A DNA stretch of 64,000 bases from Mycogone perniciosa (taxonomy: Eukaryota > Ascomycota > Sordariomycetes > Hypocreales > Hypocreaceae): contig JAOALB010000016.1 in NCBI GenBank assembly GCA_025331125.1, forward strand, positions 454,558 through 518,557, in the 5' to 3' direction. The notes below the pieces were generated by a model, which did not search any database, was not told the origin of the DNA, and worked only from the letters and a program-made list of their open reading frames with translations. Of this stretch, positions 14,001-24,305 are shown piece after piece (within the stretch, counting starts at the first letter, position 1; each line of letters starts with the position of its first letter). The position numbers and the translations under genes were made by a program.

Positions 14001-16952
14001 CTTGTGGCCGTTGAAAGTGCCAAGAAGGCAGGGAAGGATATTCCAAGGAAAGAAGATGATGCAGGGTGGCTGAAGAAACAAAATGACGCCTTTTTTGTCA
14101 TGATCAACCAACTACATATGAAGAATGTCGAGAAAGGTGTTGAACAGTGCATTCGTACACTGCAGAAGGTTGACCTCAGCCAGCCACAGATAAGTACGTC
14201 GGCAATGAGTGTCATTGCTGTTGCATCTCCCATTCTTAGTCAGTTTTCAGCACTTTGCGAACAGTCTATCATAACAGGCCTGAACATCCATCGTGCTACG
14301 GTACGAATGACATATGGCATGACAAAGGCTTTCACACAGATCGCTTCGCAAGGTTTCTGTACACCACAAGAGAAATCCGACGAGAAATCTGGGGATTCAG
14401 GCAAACTTGAGGCTGGTACAGGTCTCGGAGATGGCGAAGGTGCTGAGGACATTAGCAAAGATATTCAACCTGATGAGGACCTCTCTGAGCTGGCGCAAGA
14501 AGCTAATCAGGAGAAGAATGGAGAGATGGAAGACGAGAAGGATGCTGTAGACATGGCAGACGAAGAGCTCGAGGGCGACATGGGTAGCGTCGATGGCGCT
14601 GATGATGAGGAAGAAGGCTCGCAAAAGGGAGATGAGGAAGAAGAGGAGAACGCAATGGATGAGGAGGCCGGAGATGTGGATGATCTGGACCCCACTGCTG
14701 TCGATGAGAAGATGTGGGACGGGGATGATGACAAGGCTGAGAAGGACCAAGAGGGGGATAAGGCCAAGGGCCAGAAGCAAGATGACGAGCAAATGGCCAC
14801 CGAGGGAGACGCGAAACCAGATGAAGGAGAGCAGGACCAGGAGCCGGAGGCTAACAAAGCTGACGAGCCTGAAACTGAGGATGCAGGTCCCGAAGAAGAG
14901 GATGTGCAAGCACAGGAGGAGCTGAACCGGCAGGACCAGACAGTGCAAGAGAACGACGCCTTGGAACTCCCGGAGGATCTCGATATGAATCTTGATGAGC
15001 AAGATGCCGCAGGTTCAGACGATGAGGATATGGACCTTATGTCGGACATCGAAGAGAACAACGAGCAAGAGGAGGAGCAGCAGCCAGATGCCCAATCCGT
15101 CGATGATGAGGAAATGGATCAGGCTGCTGCGCAGCAGTTAGAGGAGGAGGCAGTGGCTGATGAGGAAATTAGTGACACGGAGGAGGTCGACGACAAAGTT
15201 GGCGCTGATGAGGTCCAGGATGAAGTAGATGCTGATGAGGAGGACCAAAACGAAGAGCAACCTGAGGAGCAAGCAGAGCAGCAACATCCAAAGCAGGACA
15301 ATGCCACAGCGGATACTGAGAATGCGGCACCTAGCGACGTCAAGAGCTCCGGACAAGATCAGAACGCCGATTCTATGGAACTTGATGACCAATTCCAGGC
15401 CAGCGCCGCGCAGCAAGAAGATGGCGAAATGGGTGAGGGCGCAGCTGACCAGGACACAAGTGCTGGAAATAAGGGAGCGACTTCACGATCAAAGGAACCC
15501 GTCGACAAGCCAGAACAAGATGGCGACGCACCAGAGGATGCTCGTAGTGACCCTTTCAAGAAGCTGGGCGATGCTCTCGAGAAGTGGCATCGTCAGCAGC
15601 TGGACATCAAAGATGCCAATCCTGATGAGCCCAAACAACAGCAGGGACAAGAGAAGTCTGAGGATGAGCAGGGCAGACGTGAATTCCAGCATCTCCAGGA
15701 CGACGACGATGCCGAAGATACGCAAGCACTGGGCAAAGCAGACAATGAAGAAGCGCAGCCTCTGGATGAAGCGATGGCAATAGACGAGGAGAAACAAGAC
15801 CCATCCAGCCGCGTAATGAATGAGGATGGTGACGAACCCGCTGATCAAAAGCCTGACGAGATGGATCTCAACGAGCCAGCAGAAGACAAGGACGTTGGTT
15901 CAAATGATATGGATGATAGCCGAACTGGCGTCAAGACCAGACAAGGCAATTTCAACAGGGAGGCTTCGCCTTCGGAGCAAGAGACGCAAAAAGCCAACGA
16001 TGAGGAAGAGGAGTCAATCGAGGATGCATCAGCACAATTGTCAACGACTCATCTTTGGGATGACCAACGACCACTCCGGGACTTCACAGAGTGTCTACAG
16101 CAGTGGACTGAGTTCCAAACAAAATCCCACAGCCTATCACTATCGCTGACGTCTCAACTGCGACTGATCCTTACCCCATCGCAGTCGACCAAGCTGTCTG
16201 GTTCGTTCCGCACAGGAAAACGGCTTAACATCAAGCGCATTATCCCTTACATCGCCTCGAGCTACAAGCGTGACAAGATCTGGATGCGCCGCAGCATTCC
16301 CACCAAGCGGACCTACCAGATCATGCTCTGCGTCGATGACAGCAAGAGTATGGGAGAGTCGTCATCTGGAACTTTGGCCATGGAGTCTCTGGTTATGGTG
16401 TCCCGATCTCTTACGATGCTCGAGGCTGGTCAAGTTGGAGTCTTGGGATTCGGAAGCGATGTGTTTACAGCGCATCAACTTACAGATCCGTTTGCATCAG
16501 ACGCTGGAGCCAAGGCGCTGCAGAAGTTCACGTTCTCTCAAGATCGAACGGACATTGCGTTGCTGATCCGAAGGACAATTGATACGTTCCGGACTGCTCG
16601 TCAACAATCCAGCGGAGGCTCTGACCTTTGGCAACTCGCATTGATCCTCTCAGATGGTCTCACGCCGTCTTCTGCTCACGACTCCATCCGACGGCTACTG
16701 CGTGAGGCTATGGAGGAACGGATCATGATTGTGTTTATCATCATGGATGACACGGGGAAGAAGAAAGGAGACAGCGTGCTTGAGCTCAAGGAAGCCAAGT
16801 TTGTAAATGAAGGCGGAGAGAGCAAGGTTGTGATTGAGCGATATCTGGATACGTTCCCGTTCCAGTACTACTTGATTATGCACAATTTGGATGAGTTGCC
16901 GAGCGCATTGGCAGGGCTATTGAGGACATGGTTTGCGGAGGTTAGTGCTTGA
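2048..16952 (+). CDS. MDN1: midasin, giant AAA+ ATPase of 60S ribosome assembly
   Basis: Midasin (Rea1) is a dynein-like ATPase that strips assembly factors from pre-60S particles in nucleolus and nucleoplasm. Exons are 2048-9280, 9336-9647 and 9702-16952; the two 54-55 bp introns are phase 0. The product is 4931 aa, close to the roughly 4900 aa usual in fungi. Six AAA+ modules are visible by their P-loops: GLSGVGKT (about residue 308), GETGIGKT (641), GPTSAGKT (1090), GETGCGKT (1383), GSPGVGKT (1763) and SPSGYGKS (2073). Most are followed by a Walker B of the LLDEINLA or VLDELNLAP type; the first and last are degenerate (VEDLD, VLDNAN). A long helical linker follows, then an Asp/Glu-rich tract at about 4080-4635, then a MIDAS domain with DDSKS near residue 4726, which binds Ytm1/Rsa4 UBL domains in the family. 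The acidic tract produces long spurious antisense frames. Confidence 0.97.
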
Positions 16953-17000
16953 GAGTACGGTACGATGAATTGTTAGGAGAATATTTCTTTTTTTGGCGCT

Positions 17001-17067
17001 TCGCTTTTAGGGTTGCAAGATCAGTAGCGTGCAGCTGTGCCTAGCCCTCCCTGCATGCGATCGGAGT
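17001..17067 (+). repeat. diverged direct repeat, copy A
   Basis: This shares the order GCTTTTA, CAAGATCAG, TGCA, CTCCCTGCATG, GATCGGAG with copy B at 17978-18040. By eye the two copies match at roughly three quarters of positions. It lies about 50 bp after the midasin stop codon. Origin is unknown; a terminal repeat of a decayed element is possible. Confidence 0.5.
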
Positions 17068-17977
17068 TTGTAGGAGATATTCATGTGTGTTTTTAAATTG
17101 AGTGTTTAAATATAGAGTGAAAAGCTTGGAGCCCGGATTTTTAAGAATAGAGTTGTTATCCTTGAAACGGAGCCTATCTTGAGGGAATGGGCACTCAATT
17201 TGTGTTAGTAAGGTTGTTGACATTGTTGATACAAAAAAGGTGGTCCAACGGTTTATAGACGAAGGAAATATCACCTAAGTTGCAGCAAGTACTACAGAGT
17301 AGATGGTAAATTCACACTTCACTCACACAATGGGTTGATCAGTTTTGGCAACTCTTGATTCGGGCATCCTGTTAATAAGTGAAGCCGTGGAATTCCTCCA
17401 TGGACTGTGGGACTGAATCTATCTTCAAGTTCAAGAGTATATGTTATTCATCACACCAAAGGTAAAACCCAGGAAGATAAATTACAGTGCCTATTTAGAG
17501 TAGGAAGCAGCTGAGAGCATTTTGGACACTGTGTGTGAATGTTTGTAGGTTCGGACAGACTACCATTAAAGGCAGGTCAAGAACCATAGTGAGAAGGGGA
17601 CAACAACGTCTCTATAGCTCTGTAGCACATAACCCTCAGAGTTGACCTTTTTATTGCAATGCACATAAGCAAGCATGAGTTTATTATTTATATTTACTTA
17701 GTATAGCTCCAGACAAGAATCCCGGGATCCTATGAATAGGAACCGTTGAAATGGCATTTTAGAGTATAGGTTGTAATTAGGGCTGTACTCATATAAACGA
17801 GATTGCCCAAAGACAAGATCGGCCAGAGAGAACTACTAGGAAGTGCATGATGCAAGGTGGAACGTTTTGCATGCAGGTATCGTACGTCAAATAAAAATAG
17901 GCTTGATGGGATATCATTTAAAAGACCTCAGCTCTTGGGGGCCAACAGGGAGGAACACCGAATTTTGGGTTTTCTGT

Positions 17978-18040
17978 TTGCTTTTAAGTGACAAGATCAG
18001 CGGCCTGCATACGAGTAGGGCTCCCTGCATGAGATCGGAG
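17978..18040 (+). repeat. diverged direct repeat, copy B
   Basis: This is the partner of the repeat at 17001-17067, in the same orientation and about 975 bp further on. The conserved core is CTCCCTGCATGAGATCGGAG. The AT-rich DNA between the copies shows no frame that I can recognise. Confidence 0.5.
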
Positions 18041-18433
18041 CCGCAGGAAGATTTTTTTCAAGACTTTTCTTGTTTGGGGGTGAGCAGCTAGAGTAGATTG
18101 GGAATGGCGACGTGGATTGCAGCTGGAACATGCATCAAGATCTCAAATACTCGATGCTATCTCCTACCTACTTCGTACTTCGTATTGCGCTGACAGGTCT
18201 TGACGGGATGCAGTGTAACAGTCACCCACAGTCACCCACAGCGAGAGGGCCTGTAAGAGAGACCTGCCTGCTATACTTGGTGGGCATAGTACCCCGTATA
18301 GTATTGAAGCATAGTATTACACTCCGTGATGTTGCAAACATCAATACTAATACATACTACTCCGTACCATAAGACCAAATCTGCTTACAAGGCATGGGCC
18401 GCTATATCCCCGGCGAGTACTTCGTACGCGGAG

Positions 18434-18464
18434 TACGGAGTATTATAGAGGGCTATACTCCGTA
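18434..18464. repeat. perfect 10-bp inverted repeat of the TACGGAGTAT motif
   Basis: TACGGAGTAT at 18434-18443 faces ATACTCCGTA at 18455-18464 across an 11-bp spacer. It sits about 310 bp upstream of the isochorismatase-family start codon, within the densest cluster of this motif in the window. Confidence 0.7.
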
Positions 18465-18777
18465 GCGGGCAATGACCACTAATTTTATCTCTCTCGGCTC
18501 TATTAGTTATGCTGTACTCCGTAATACTACTATTGCTATCAGTGCTTCAACCGCTAGCACTGTTGTCTCCGCCGCCACCAATGTAATGGCCCCGCTGAAT
18601 CTCTGCTGCAGTTCAGTTATGGGCCCCGAAAAATAATCTGCCGCATCTGATCCCTGCTGCCGAACATTTTTGCTCATCCTGCTTGACTACTCGGACTATT
18701 GGCCTCGAGCCTATATATTCGTCCGCTCTCTCCCGTCCTTTGTCCTGCCTGGTATCTATCCATCTATTACGTAGGTT

Positions 18778-19775
18778 ATGACATCGACGGCACGATTACT
18801 TCGACCATTGGCATCACGATCAATTCCAATTGGACCTCGGCTACTGCTTGCGCACCTTTGCAAGTCAACCCCGCCATTCGCACCATCACCGCCAGCATCA
18901 ACATCGCCATCAGCATCAGCATCCCCTTTCCTCCTCCAGACACGCACAATGGCTTCAGAAATGCGCTTCAGTAAGTAAACCCAGTCGCGCCGGCCGGCAT
19001 CGCGAATTGCGCTGACAACCCGCCAGAAAACCCGGCCATACTGTGAGTTTCCCGCCCGCCATAGCTCCGATTCGCACGTCACGTCATGCGAGCCGATGCG
19101 CTGCAATGCGCTGCGCTGCGATGCGACTCTCGTAATAAATTGACCGCTCTCCAGTGTCTGCGATATGCAGGAAAAGTTCCGCACCGCCATCTACGAGTTC
19201 GACAGCATGTAAGCGCTCTCCCCAGATCCTCATACTACTATCACGCTCTCATACCAACAACCTTCAACAGCGTAACAACAACCAAAAAGCTCCTCTCCTT
19301 CGCCCAAGCCCTCTCTATCCCCGTCCATACCACCACCCAAACATCCGCCAAACTCGGTCCGACAGTTCCATCCCTCGCCTCCCTACTCCCCTCGGACCCT
19401 CACGACAAGACCAAATTCTCAATGCTCATCCCCCCGATCGCCTCCGCCCTGCCGCCCAACTCGCGCGTCGCCCTCGTGGGCATCGAATCCCATATCTGCA
19501 TCACCCAGACCGCCCTGGATCTGCGCGATGCGGGCCATCATCCCTATATCATTGCCGATGGCGTTAGCAGCTGCAACAAGGCCGAGGTTGTCGTTGCGCT
19601 GGATCGATTGCGTGCCGAGCCGGGCGTGGTGGTTACTTCAAGTGAGAGCTGGATGTATGAGTGTCTGGGCGATGCGTCGCATCCTGCGTTCAAGGGGCTG
19701 TTTAATGTTGTCAAGACATCTATCAAGGATACCAAGAAGGTTCTCGAGGCGTTGCCCCCTACTCCCAAGATGTAG
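18778..19775 (+). CDS. isochorismatase-family cysteine hydrolase, likely mitochondrial
   Basis: The product belongs to the isochorismatase-like hydrolases (ISOC1/ISOC2 type); the substrate cannot be read from sequence. Exons are 18778-18970, 19027-19042 (a 16-nt micro-exon), 19155-19208 and 19271-19775, giving 255 aa. The joins restore RFKNPAIL, SVCDMQEKFRTAIYEF and DSIVTTTKKLL. The catalytic triad of the family is plausible as Asp in VCDMQ, a Lys (perhaps in TSAKLGP), and Cys in GIESHICITQTALDL. The first 57 residues are Arg-, Ser- and Pro-rich (MTSTARLLRPLASRSIP), resembling a mitochondrial presequence. A second in-frame ATG at 18949 (MASEMRF) would yield a cytosolic form matching the usual family length. 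It converges on the next gene (245 bp apart). Confidence 0.85.
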
Positions 19776-20019
19776 GAGGAGACTTGATGGGAGACAAAAA
19801 TATAGATCCACAATGTTTTTGTATTATTTCATTGTCACTAATAGACAGGGCCTTGAAGCTGGTCGCCGGTCAGATCCATAGTATCTCGACCTCTATATCG
19901 ACCGACCCCCTTGGTCGCCCACATTAAACTGAGAAGTTCCGTCTCTACACGTCTACTTCACTTCGTGAGCATCATCTATGCAGCAAAAACGGCCATCGCC
20001 AAAAAAACAACCCTGCATC

Positions 20020-21942
20020 CTAATCCGCGGCTGCTGCCGACGTTTTTGTCGACCTGGCACTGTTGGGCGTCATCCAAGAGAACGCCGATGCCACTCCAAC
20101 TGGGTTCGCGGATCGTGGCAGCGCCGACGAGGACGACACGGTCCGACCACCTGAAGAAGACTTCGGCTCACCGCTCGATGCTGTAGGTTTCTTCATGTCC
20201 CATCGGATAGCACCACTTCCACTTCCACCACTGCCACTACCACTACCGCCATTGGCAATGTTCTCATCGTTTATGCTCACTTGGCTCTTGCGGCGGCCGT
20301 CGCCTGACTTTGACGGAAGTGGTGGCTCGTACGACGCTCCTGTTCGGGCCGATGAGCCAGATTTCAAGGATTTGAGCACTTTCATGTTGCGTCCTCCCCG
20401 TGCGGCGGGCTGATATCCACTCAGTGGAATGTTTTCTCGCTGGTCCATTCCATTCCCACCCCCATTGCGCCACGAACCCCATATTCCTGACGACAGTTCT
20501 CGTCGGGATGTCTCTGATGCACTCGAACCATCTCTTCCGCGACGCTCAGAGTCAGCAGTAGGAGGCTTTTCAACCTCCTCCTCGGGATCCGGGACACTAC
20601 TCGTGCGAACACGCCGAAGAGGCTCAGGATGTGCCAAGATCGGCGAAACCTGGTCCCTTGTTTCGCAGCGTTCGGGTCCCTCACTTACAGCAACCGCCGC
20701 CTTCTCCTCGCCATTGGGTTGGTTAGTCTCTCCTAGGACGAACGGGGCAGCGTTAGCGTTTAGTTTAGGCTTCTCTGGAGCTACATTGGTGGTGTAGATG
20801 TGGCGGAAAACACCCTCATCTTCCGGGCGAACAAACGGAACCCGCAGCTTGTCACGGTCGTTGCTATAGAGGACCATGGAATTCTGCGAGAAGAGGATGT
20901 CCGTAGCATGAGATCGCAGAGCATCGCTTCCAATGAATATGCGGATTGCCTTCCGATCTGAGTTGGGCTTCGGCTGCTCGCCTCCACACATCTCGAAACA
21001 GACAGACATGGACGGGACAGAGCCCGCGGCTGTGTCTGACCTGCTGCTGTGCCGCGTGACAACTGCTTCGGCAAGGTACACATCCAACCTAGCTCGAAAG
21101 ATGCCATTGACATCTCGATGAAACTCATCCAAGAGGTCTAGCTCTTTGACGAGGGAATACTCGATCGTAGACCTTTGTGATCCAGTACAAACATCTGCAT
21201 AGAGCAGGGTACCGTGAGCATAATTTGTTGTCAGCCAGCAACGCACAATAGCCGGAACTGTCCCCAGCACGTAGAGGGAGGCAGGAAGTCCAGACATTTC
21301 AAAGGATGAGTCGTCATCTTCATCACCAGTGGCAAAATTGGTATCGAGGCCAAGGCTGCTTGCGCGACCCGAGGCGACAGAATGATGGGAATGCACCGAG
21401 TGTCCTGCGGAGCTGTGTCTGCCATCTGACTTGTGGGATAGGGAACGCTCCATCATGAAGCCGCTTCCCGGACGAACCTGACCGAAATCCCCAGAGTGGC
21501 GGTTGTTCTGCCCGCCCCAGCTTGAGCCATGTAAGGCGCTTTCATCGAATCGGACGCTATTGGCTCGTGAAGCAGCGCCCCGGCGAACTGGTTCTTCTTC
21601 TGCAGGGCCCAGGTGCAGTGAGCCGAGCAATTGCTCGCCTTGCTCATCTAAATCATCAAACATGTCATTTTGAGGAATTTGGACTGGTCCTATAGAGGTT
21701 ACCGTTGTTAGAATAGGTCCACCAGATGGTGAGAAAAAAGATGGCCTACCATGTTGTGGGGTGCCGCTGAGAACGCCGGGGAATGGGGAGTTCCACACAG
21801 ACTTGAGTGCAGAATCATCTGCCTGACGCTTCTCCAGTCTCAAGATTCGTTCTGCATGGTTGGCCTGGGCATATTGGACTTGCTTCAACTCCATCTGTAG
21901 GTTGTACAGTTCTTCCCGGGAGACAGGAAAACGTGGATCCAT
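20020..21942 (-). CDS. uncharacterised protein with a retropepsin-like middle domain lacking the catalytic Asp
   Basis: I do not recognise a named family. Exon 1 is 21942-21750 and exon 2 is 21689-20020. The 60-bp intron (GTAGGC...TTCTAAC...TATAG) is a multiple of three without a stop, so retention would give 640 aa instead of 620. Residues 3-40 form a likely coiled coil (LYNLQMELKQVQYAQANHAE). After a Ser/His-rich stretch, residues about 202-352 are ordered. VRCWLTTNYAHGTLLYADVC leads into CTGSQRSTIEYSLVKEL, and later IRIFIGSDALRSH precedes ILFSQNSMVL. This order matches retroviral-type aspartic proteases such as Ddi1: a D[ST]GA-x-S turn, a flap strand, then [IL]GxDxLRxH. Here the catalytic Asp position is Cys (C232), so peptidase activity is unlikely. 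The C-terminal 270 residues are low complexity (Gly/Ser runs). The fold assignment is inference; coding status is firm. Confidence 0.8.
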   Translation of the reverse strand: MDPRFPVSREELYNLQMELKQVQYAQANHAERILRLEKRQADDSALKSVWNSPFPGVLSGTPQHGRPSFFSPSGGPILTTVTSIGPVQIPQNDMFDDLDEQGEQLLGSLHLGPAEEEPVRRGAASRANSVRFDESALHGSSWGGQNNRHSGDFGQVRPGSGFMMERSLSHKSDGRHSSAGHSVHSHHSVASGRASSLGLDTNFATGDEDDDSSFEMSGLPASLYVLGTVPAIVRCWLTTNYAHGTLLYADVCTGSQRSTIEYSLVKELDLLDEFHRDVNGIFRARLDVYLAEAVVTRHSSRSDTAAGSVPSMSVCFEMCGGEQPKPNSDRKAIRIFIGSDALRSHATDILFSQNSMVLYSNDRDKLRVPFVRPEDEGVFRHIYTTNVAPEKPKLNANAAPFVLGETNQPNGEEKAAVAVSEGPERCETRDQVSPILAHPEPLRRVRTSSVPDPEEEVEKPPTADSERRGRDGSSASETSRRELSSGIWGSWRNGGGNGMDQRENIPLSGYQPAARGGRNMKVLKSLKSGSSARTGASYEPPLPSKSGDGRRKSQVSINDENIANGGSGSGSGGSGSGAIRWDMKKPTASSGEPKSSSGGRTVSSSSALPRSANPVGVASAFSWMTPNSARSTKTSAAAAD

Positions 21943-23345
21943 GTCCGATGCGATTGCGGGTGAGAAGGAAACATATGATGTTTGACGAGTGATGGTTCAA
22001 AGAATCAGTACTATCGTATCGTGATGGAAGCACCAAGTGGCAGGGCGTTGGGGTGATTCGGACAAACGATCGAAGTTGTGCAATGTTTGCGCCACCAAAT
22101 ATCAGACAAAATATGACTTGAGAACAGACCCAGGACCTCTCGGCTTGCTCCTCTTGCAATATGTGACGCGATGTGGCTCCTTTGACCTCGATCCCTTTGA
22201 GTGACAGTTCATGAGGTCCACCTCCCCCGCCACATCGCCTGGCCTAGACCACAAGGCCGCTACTGGGCGACGGCGCAGAGCGTGCGTTATGGCTGGGGGA
22301 TGAGATCGAAGCCCAGATGCTCAGCTGCTCGATGGATCAGAGGGGTTAGATGAAGGCGTCCTCAGGGTGATATCTCTTCGGGCAGCAGAGACTGTGCCAG
22401 CCAAGGACACGAAGCGACTCCAAGATTGCAGGTGGGCTGTATCGAAGGGTATCTCTCGTATGTAGGTACTCGTATATGTACCAAAATCAAGCGTCGATGA
22501 GGAATATCAAGTCGATTTTGTGTGCTAGTAGAGTCGGCAATCCAGCAACGGAAAGCTGTGCAGACGGGTAAAGGAGATGGTTTTCGAGCAGATTTGTCGG
22601 CGTCTCAAGTCGAGCAGCAATGAAATCGCGACCGCGTAGAAGACACAGGCAGGACGGAGGGGAGTCTGGCGGTGGGGTCTCGAGGGCGAGATATTGATAG
22701 TATGACGTTTAATGACGGAGAGAAACGTGAGACCGGCTGCTTTTCGTGCTGTATTGAGTATTATTAGAGAAGCGCTGCCGCAACGCAGGGCGAGATTGCA
22801 GAGGAATGAGTGTGGGTGTTGTTGGTGGCCCGAATTCTTGATGATGGGAGGTTGTCTGATTAGCAAGAGCTGCTGAATGGACATCTCCCCACAATCAAGT
22901 TCCAGCTTAAAAGGATCCACAGGCAGCTTGCCACTGTTGGGCTCGCCTAGCTCGTAGGGCTCCAGGGGTGTTAGTATGTAGTAGTACCTCTGTAAGCCCA
23001 AAGTTGTCCATACAGGCTACAATCCTCCAGGCCTCTCCATAGCAATAGGCAGGATTCTGTGTACATTCCTGACATGGCTGCATTTTATGACAGCATGGGA
23101 AATATTGTATCAAGCATCTAATCATTACTTGTGTCGGGTGGCTTCATTGATAGCCTTGACATCCTACGAGTACAGCCGGTACTTCGTACATCACCTAGCC
23201 CCACGTGTGAGACCTTGAACTCGCCTCTAAGCATGAAACATGCGAAATTTGCCCTTGAAACTTACGAGTACGGAGTACTCAGTTCTTAATTAATAAGTTC
23301 AGTCTATCTCAGTTCTCGTAGTGCTTGTATGTCTGAAGCGCCTCG
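21943..23345. other. 1.4-kb upstream region of the retropepsin-like gene
   Basis: No supported gene. The longest antisense frame (22525-23001) has no domain-like features. The 5' UTR and promoter of the minus-strand gene starting at 21942 must lie here. The interval ends at the 3' end of the GDSL esterase gene. Two TACTTCGTA / TACGGAGTA motifs lie near 23185 and 23268. Confidence 0.5.
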
Positions 23346-24305
23346 TTAGTTCAGCGGTACCTTAGACGGGTTCACAACCCTCCAGTCAGGATACACGTAG
23401 TCACCCCTTTCGTCCGGGGTCGAAGCTGGCTCCTTTCCAATATGTGGCCGAACCGCCTCGAAGAAGATCTTGTAAGCCTCCGCTCCTAAATGCAGTCCAT
23501 CGGGAAGAAGCTGGTCGAGCCCTCCTTGCTTCCCGTTCTCAGGTGATCCTAGCAACGGGCCCTCGGGCTGATAGTCGCCTGGCGTCAAGGATACGGCCTT
23601 ATCCATGATGTTTTGCCAGAGGTCGATGAGGATAACTCCAGGGTTCTCGCGAGCCACTTCGCGGGCTTTCTCTGCGTAGGATGCGGTGACGGTTGCCTTT
23701 CTTACCGAGCTAGGATGACCATCAGCCATGTCAAGCTTAGTGAGCTTGATCTCGTCTGCTGGCGGAGGTGTGACGAGCAAGATTGTTGGCTTGTGGGCTT
23801 GGACATGAGGATGGTTGATGATCGTGCTCAGGTTCTTCTTGTACTCGTCAATCGGAACATGCTGCGCAGTTGTCTCCATAGGAAGGACGGCATCGTTCGC
23901 TCCTAGAAGTACGAGCTAGCCGCTGGTTATTACCGGAAATTACTTGGCATGTTCGCGTCATTGAGACTCACGAGGTATTCAAGCTTTGGCGAGGATGGAG
24001 TAGGCTCTGAGACAATGTCAGAGAGGAACTGGACAACGTTGGCCGTATTCCATCCCGAGAGGCCGCGATTGACAACGTCATATCGCCTAATCAGGCCTAA
24101 TAACAAACAATCAGATATTATCTTCCCATTAAAGTATATGAATGCGGAGACTTACGAGTCTGGAGTGCTGCGTGAAATGAGAATCCATCTTGAAGCCAGA
24201 TGGACTGTTCCACGAGAGAGTCGCCGAGAAGCAACACCTGAGGATACGATTTCTAACAAGTCAGCTCGGATGTCTTTCTGAAGGAGCCATGCAGCTTACA
24301 GCCAT
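23346..24305 (-). CDS. IAH1: GDSL/SGNH esterase, isoamyl acetate-hydrolysing (IAH1) family
   Basis: IAH1-type esterases hydrolyse short acetate esters in the cytoplasm. The four-exon model is 24305-24300, 24237-24156, 24096-23972 and 23915-23346, giving 260 aa, which fits the family. The three introns are 62, 59 and 56 bp. SGNH blocks are intact: VLLLGDSLVEQ (Ser), VVNRGLSGWNT (Gly), LVLLGANDAVLP (Asn) and LLPDGLHLGAEAY (the Asp-x-x-His pair). The first coding exon in this model is only six nucleotides (Met-Ala) before a GTAAG donor. This is the least certain join, and an alternative upstream start is possible. The gene is divergent from UTP10, with about 0.9 kb between the starts. Confidence 0.83.

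Larger units (their letters stand above)
16953..18777. other. gene-free stretch between midasin and isochorismatase genes
   Basis: No convincing coding region is seen. The stretch is AT-rich and contains a pair of diverged direct repeats (17001-17067 and 17978-18040). It also has a 10-bp unit repeated in tandem (CAGTCACCCA, near 18218) and a cluster of TACTCCGTA-type motifs from about 18350 to 18515 that includes a perfect 10-bp inverted repeat. The right end must hold the promoter of the isochorismatase-family gene. Confidence 0.6.

Noticed and set aside
14397..15848. Long minus-strand frames rich in Ser, Leu and Ile
   Set aside because: They are shadows of the Asp/Glu-rich tract of midasin, whose GAN/GAY codons read as Ser/Leu/Ile/Val on the other strand.
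22525..23001. 158-residue minus-strand frame
   Set aside because: No domain, biased composition and no splice partners; it fits the upstream region of the retropepsin-like gene better.
23340..23395. A tRNA-like box A (TAGTTCAGCGG) and GGTTCAC-like box B
   Set aside because: It is the last codons of the GDSL esterase on the minus strand, and no acceptor or anticodon stem can be drawn.
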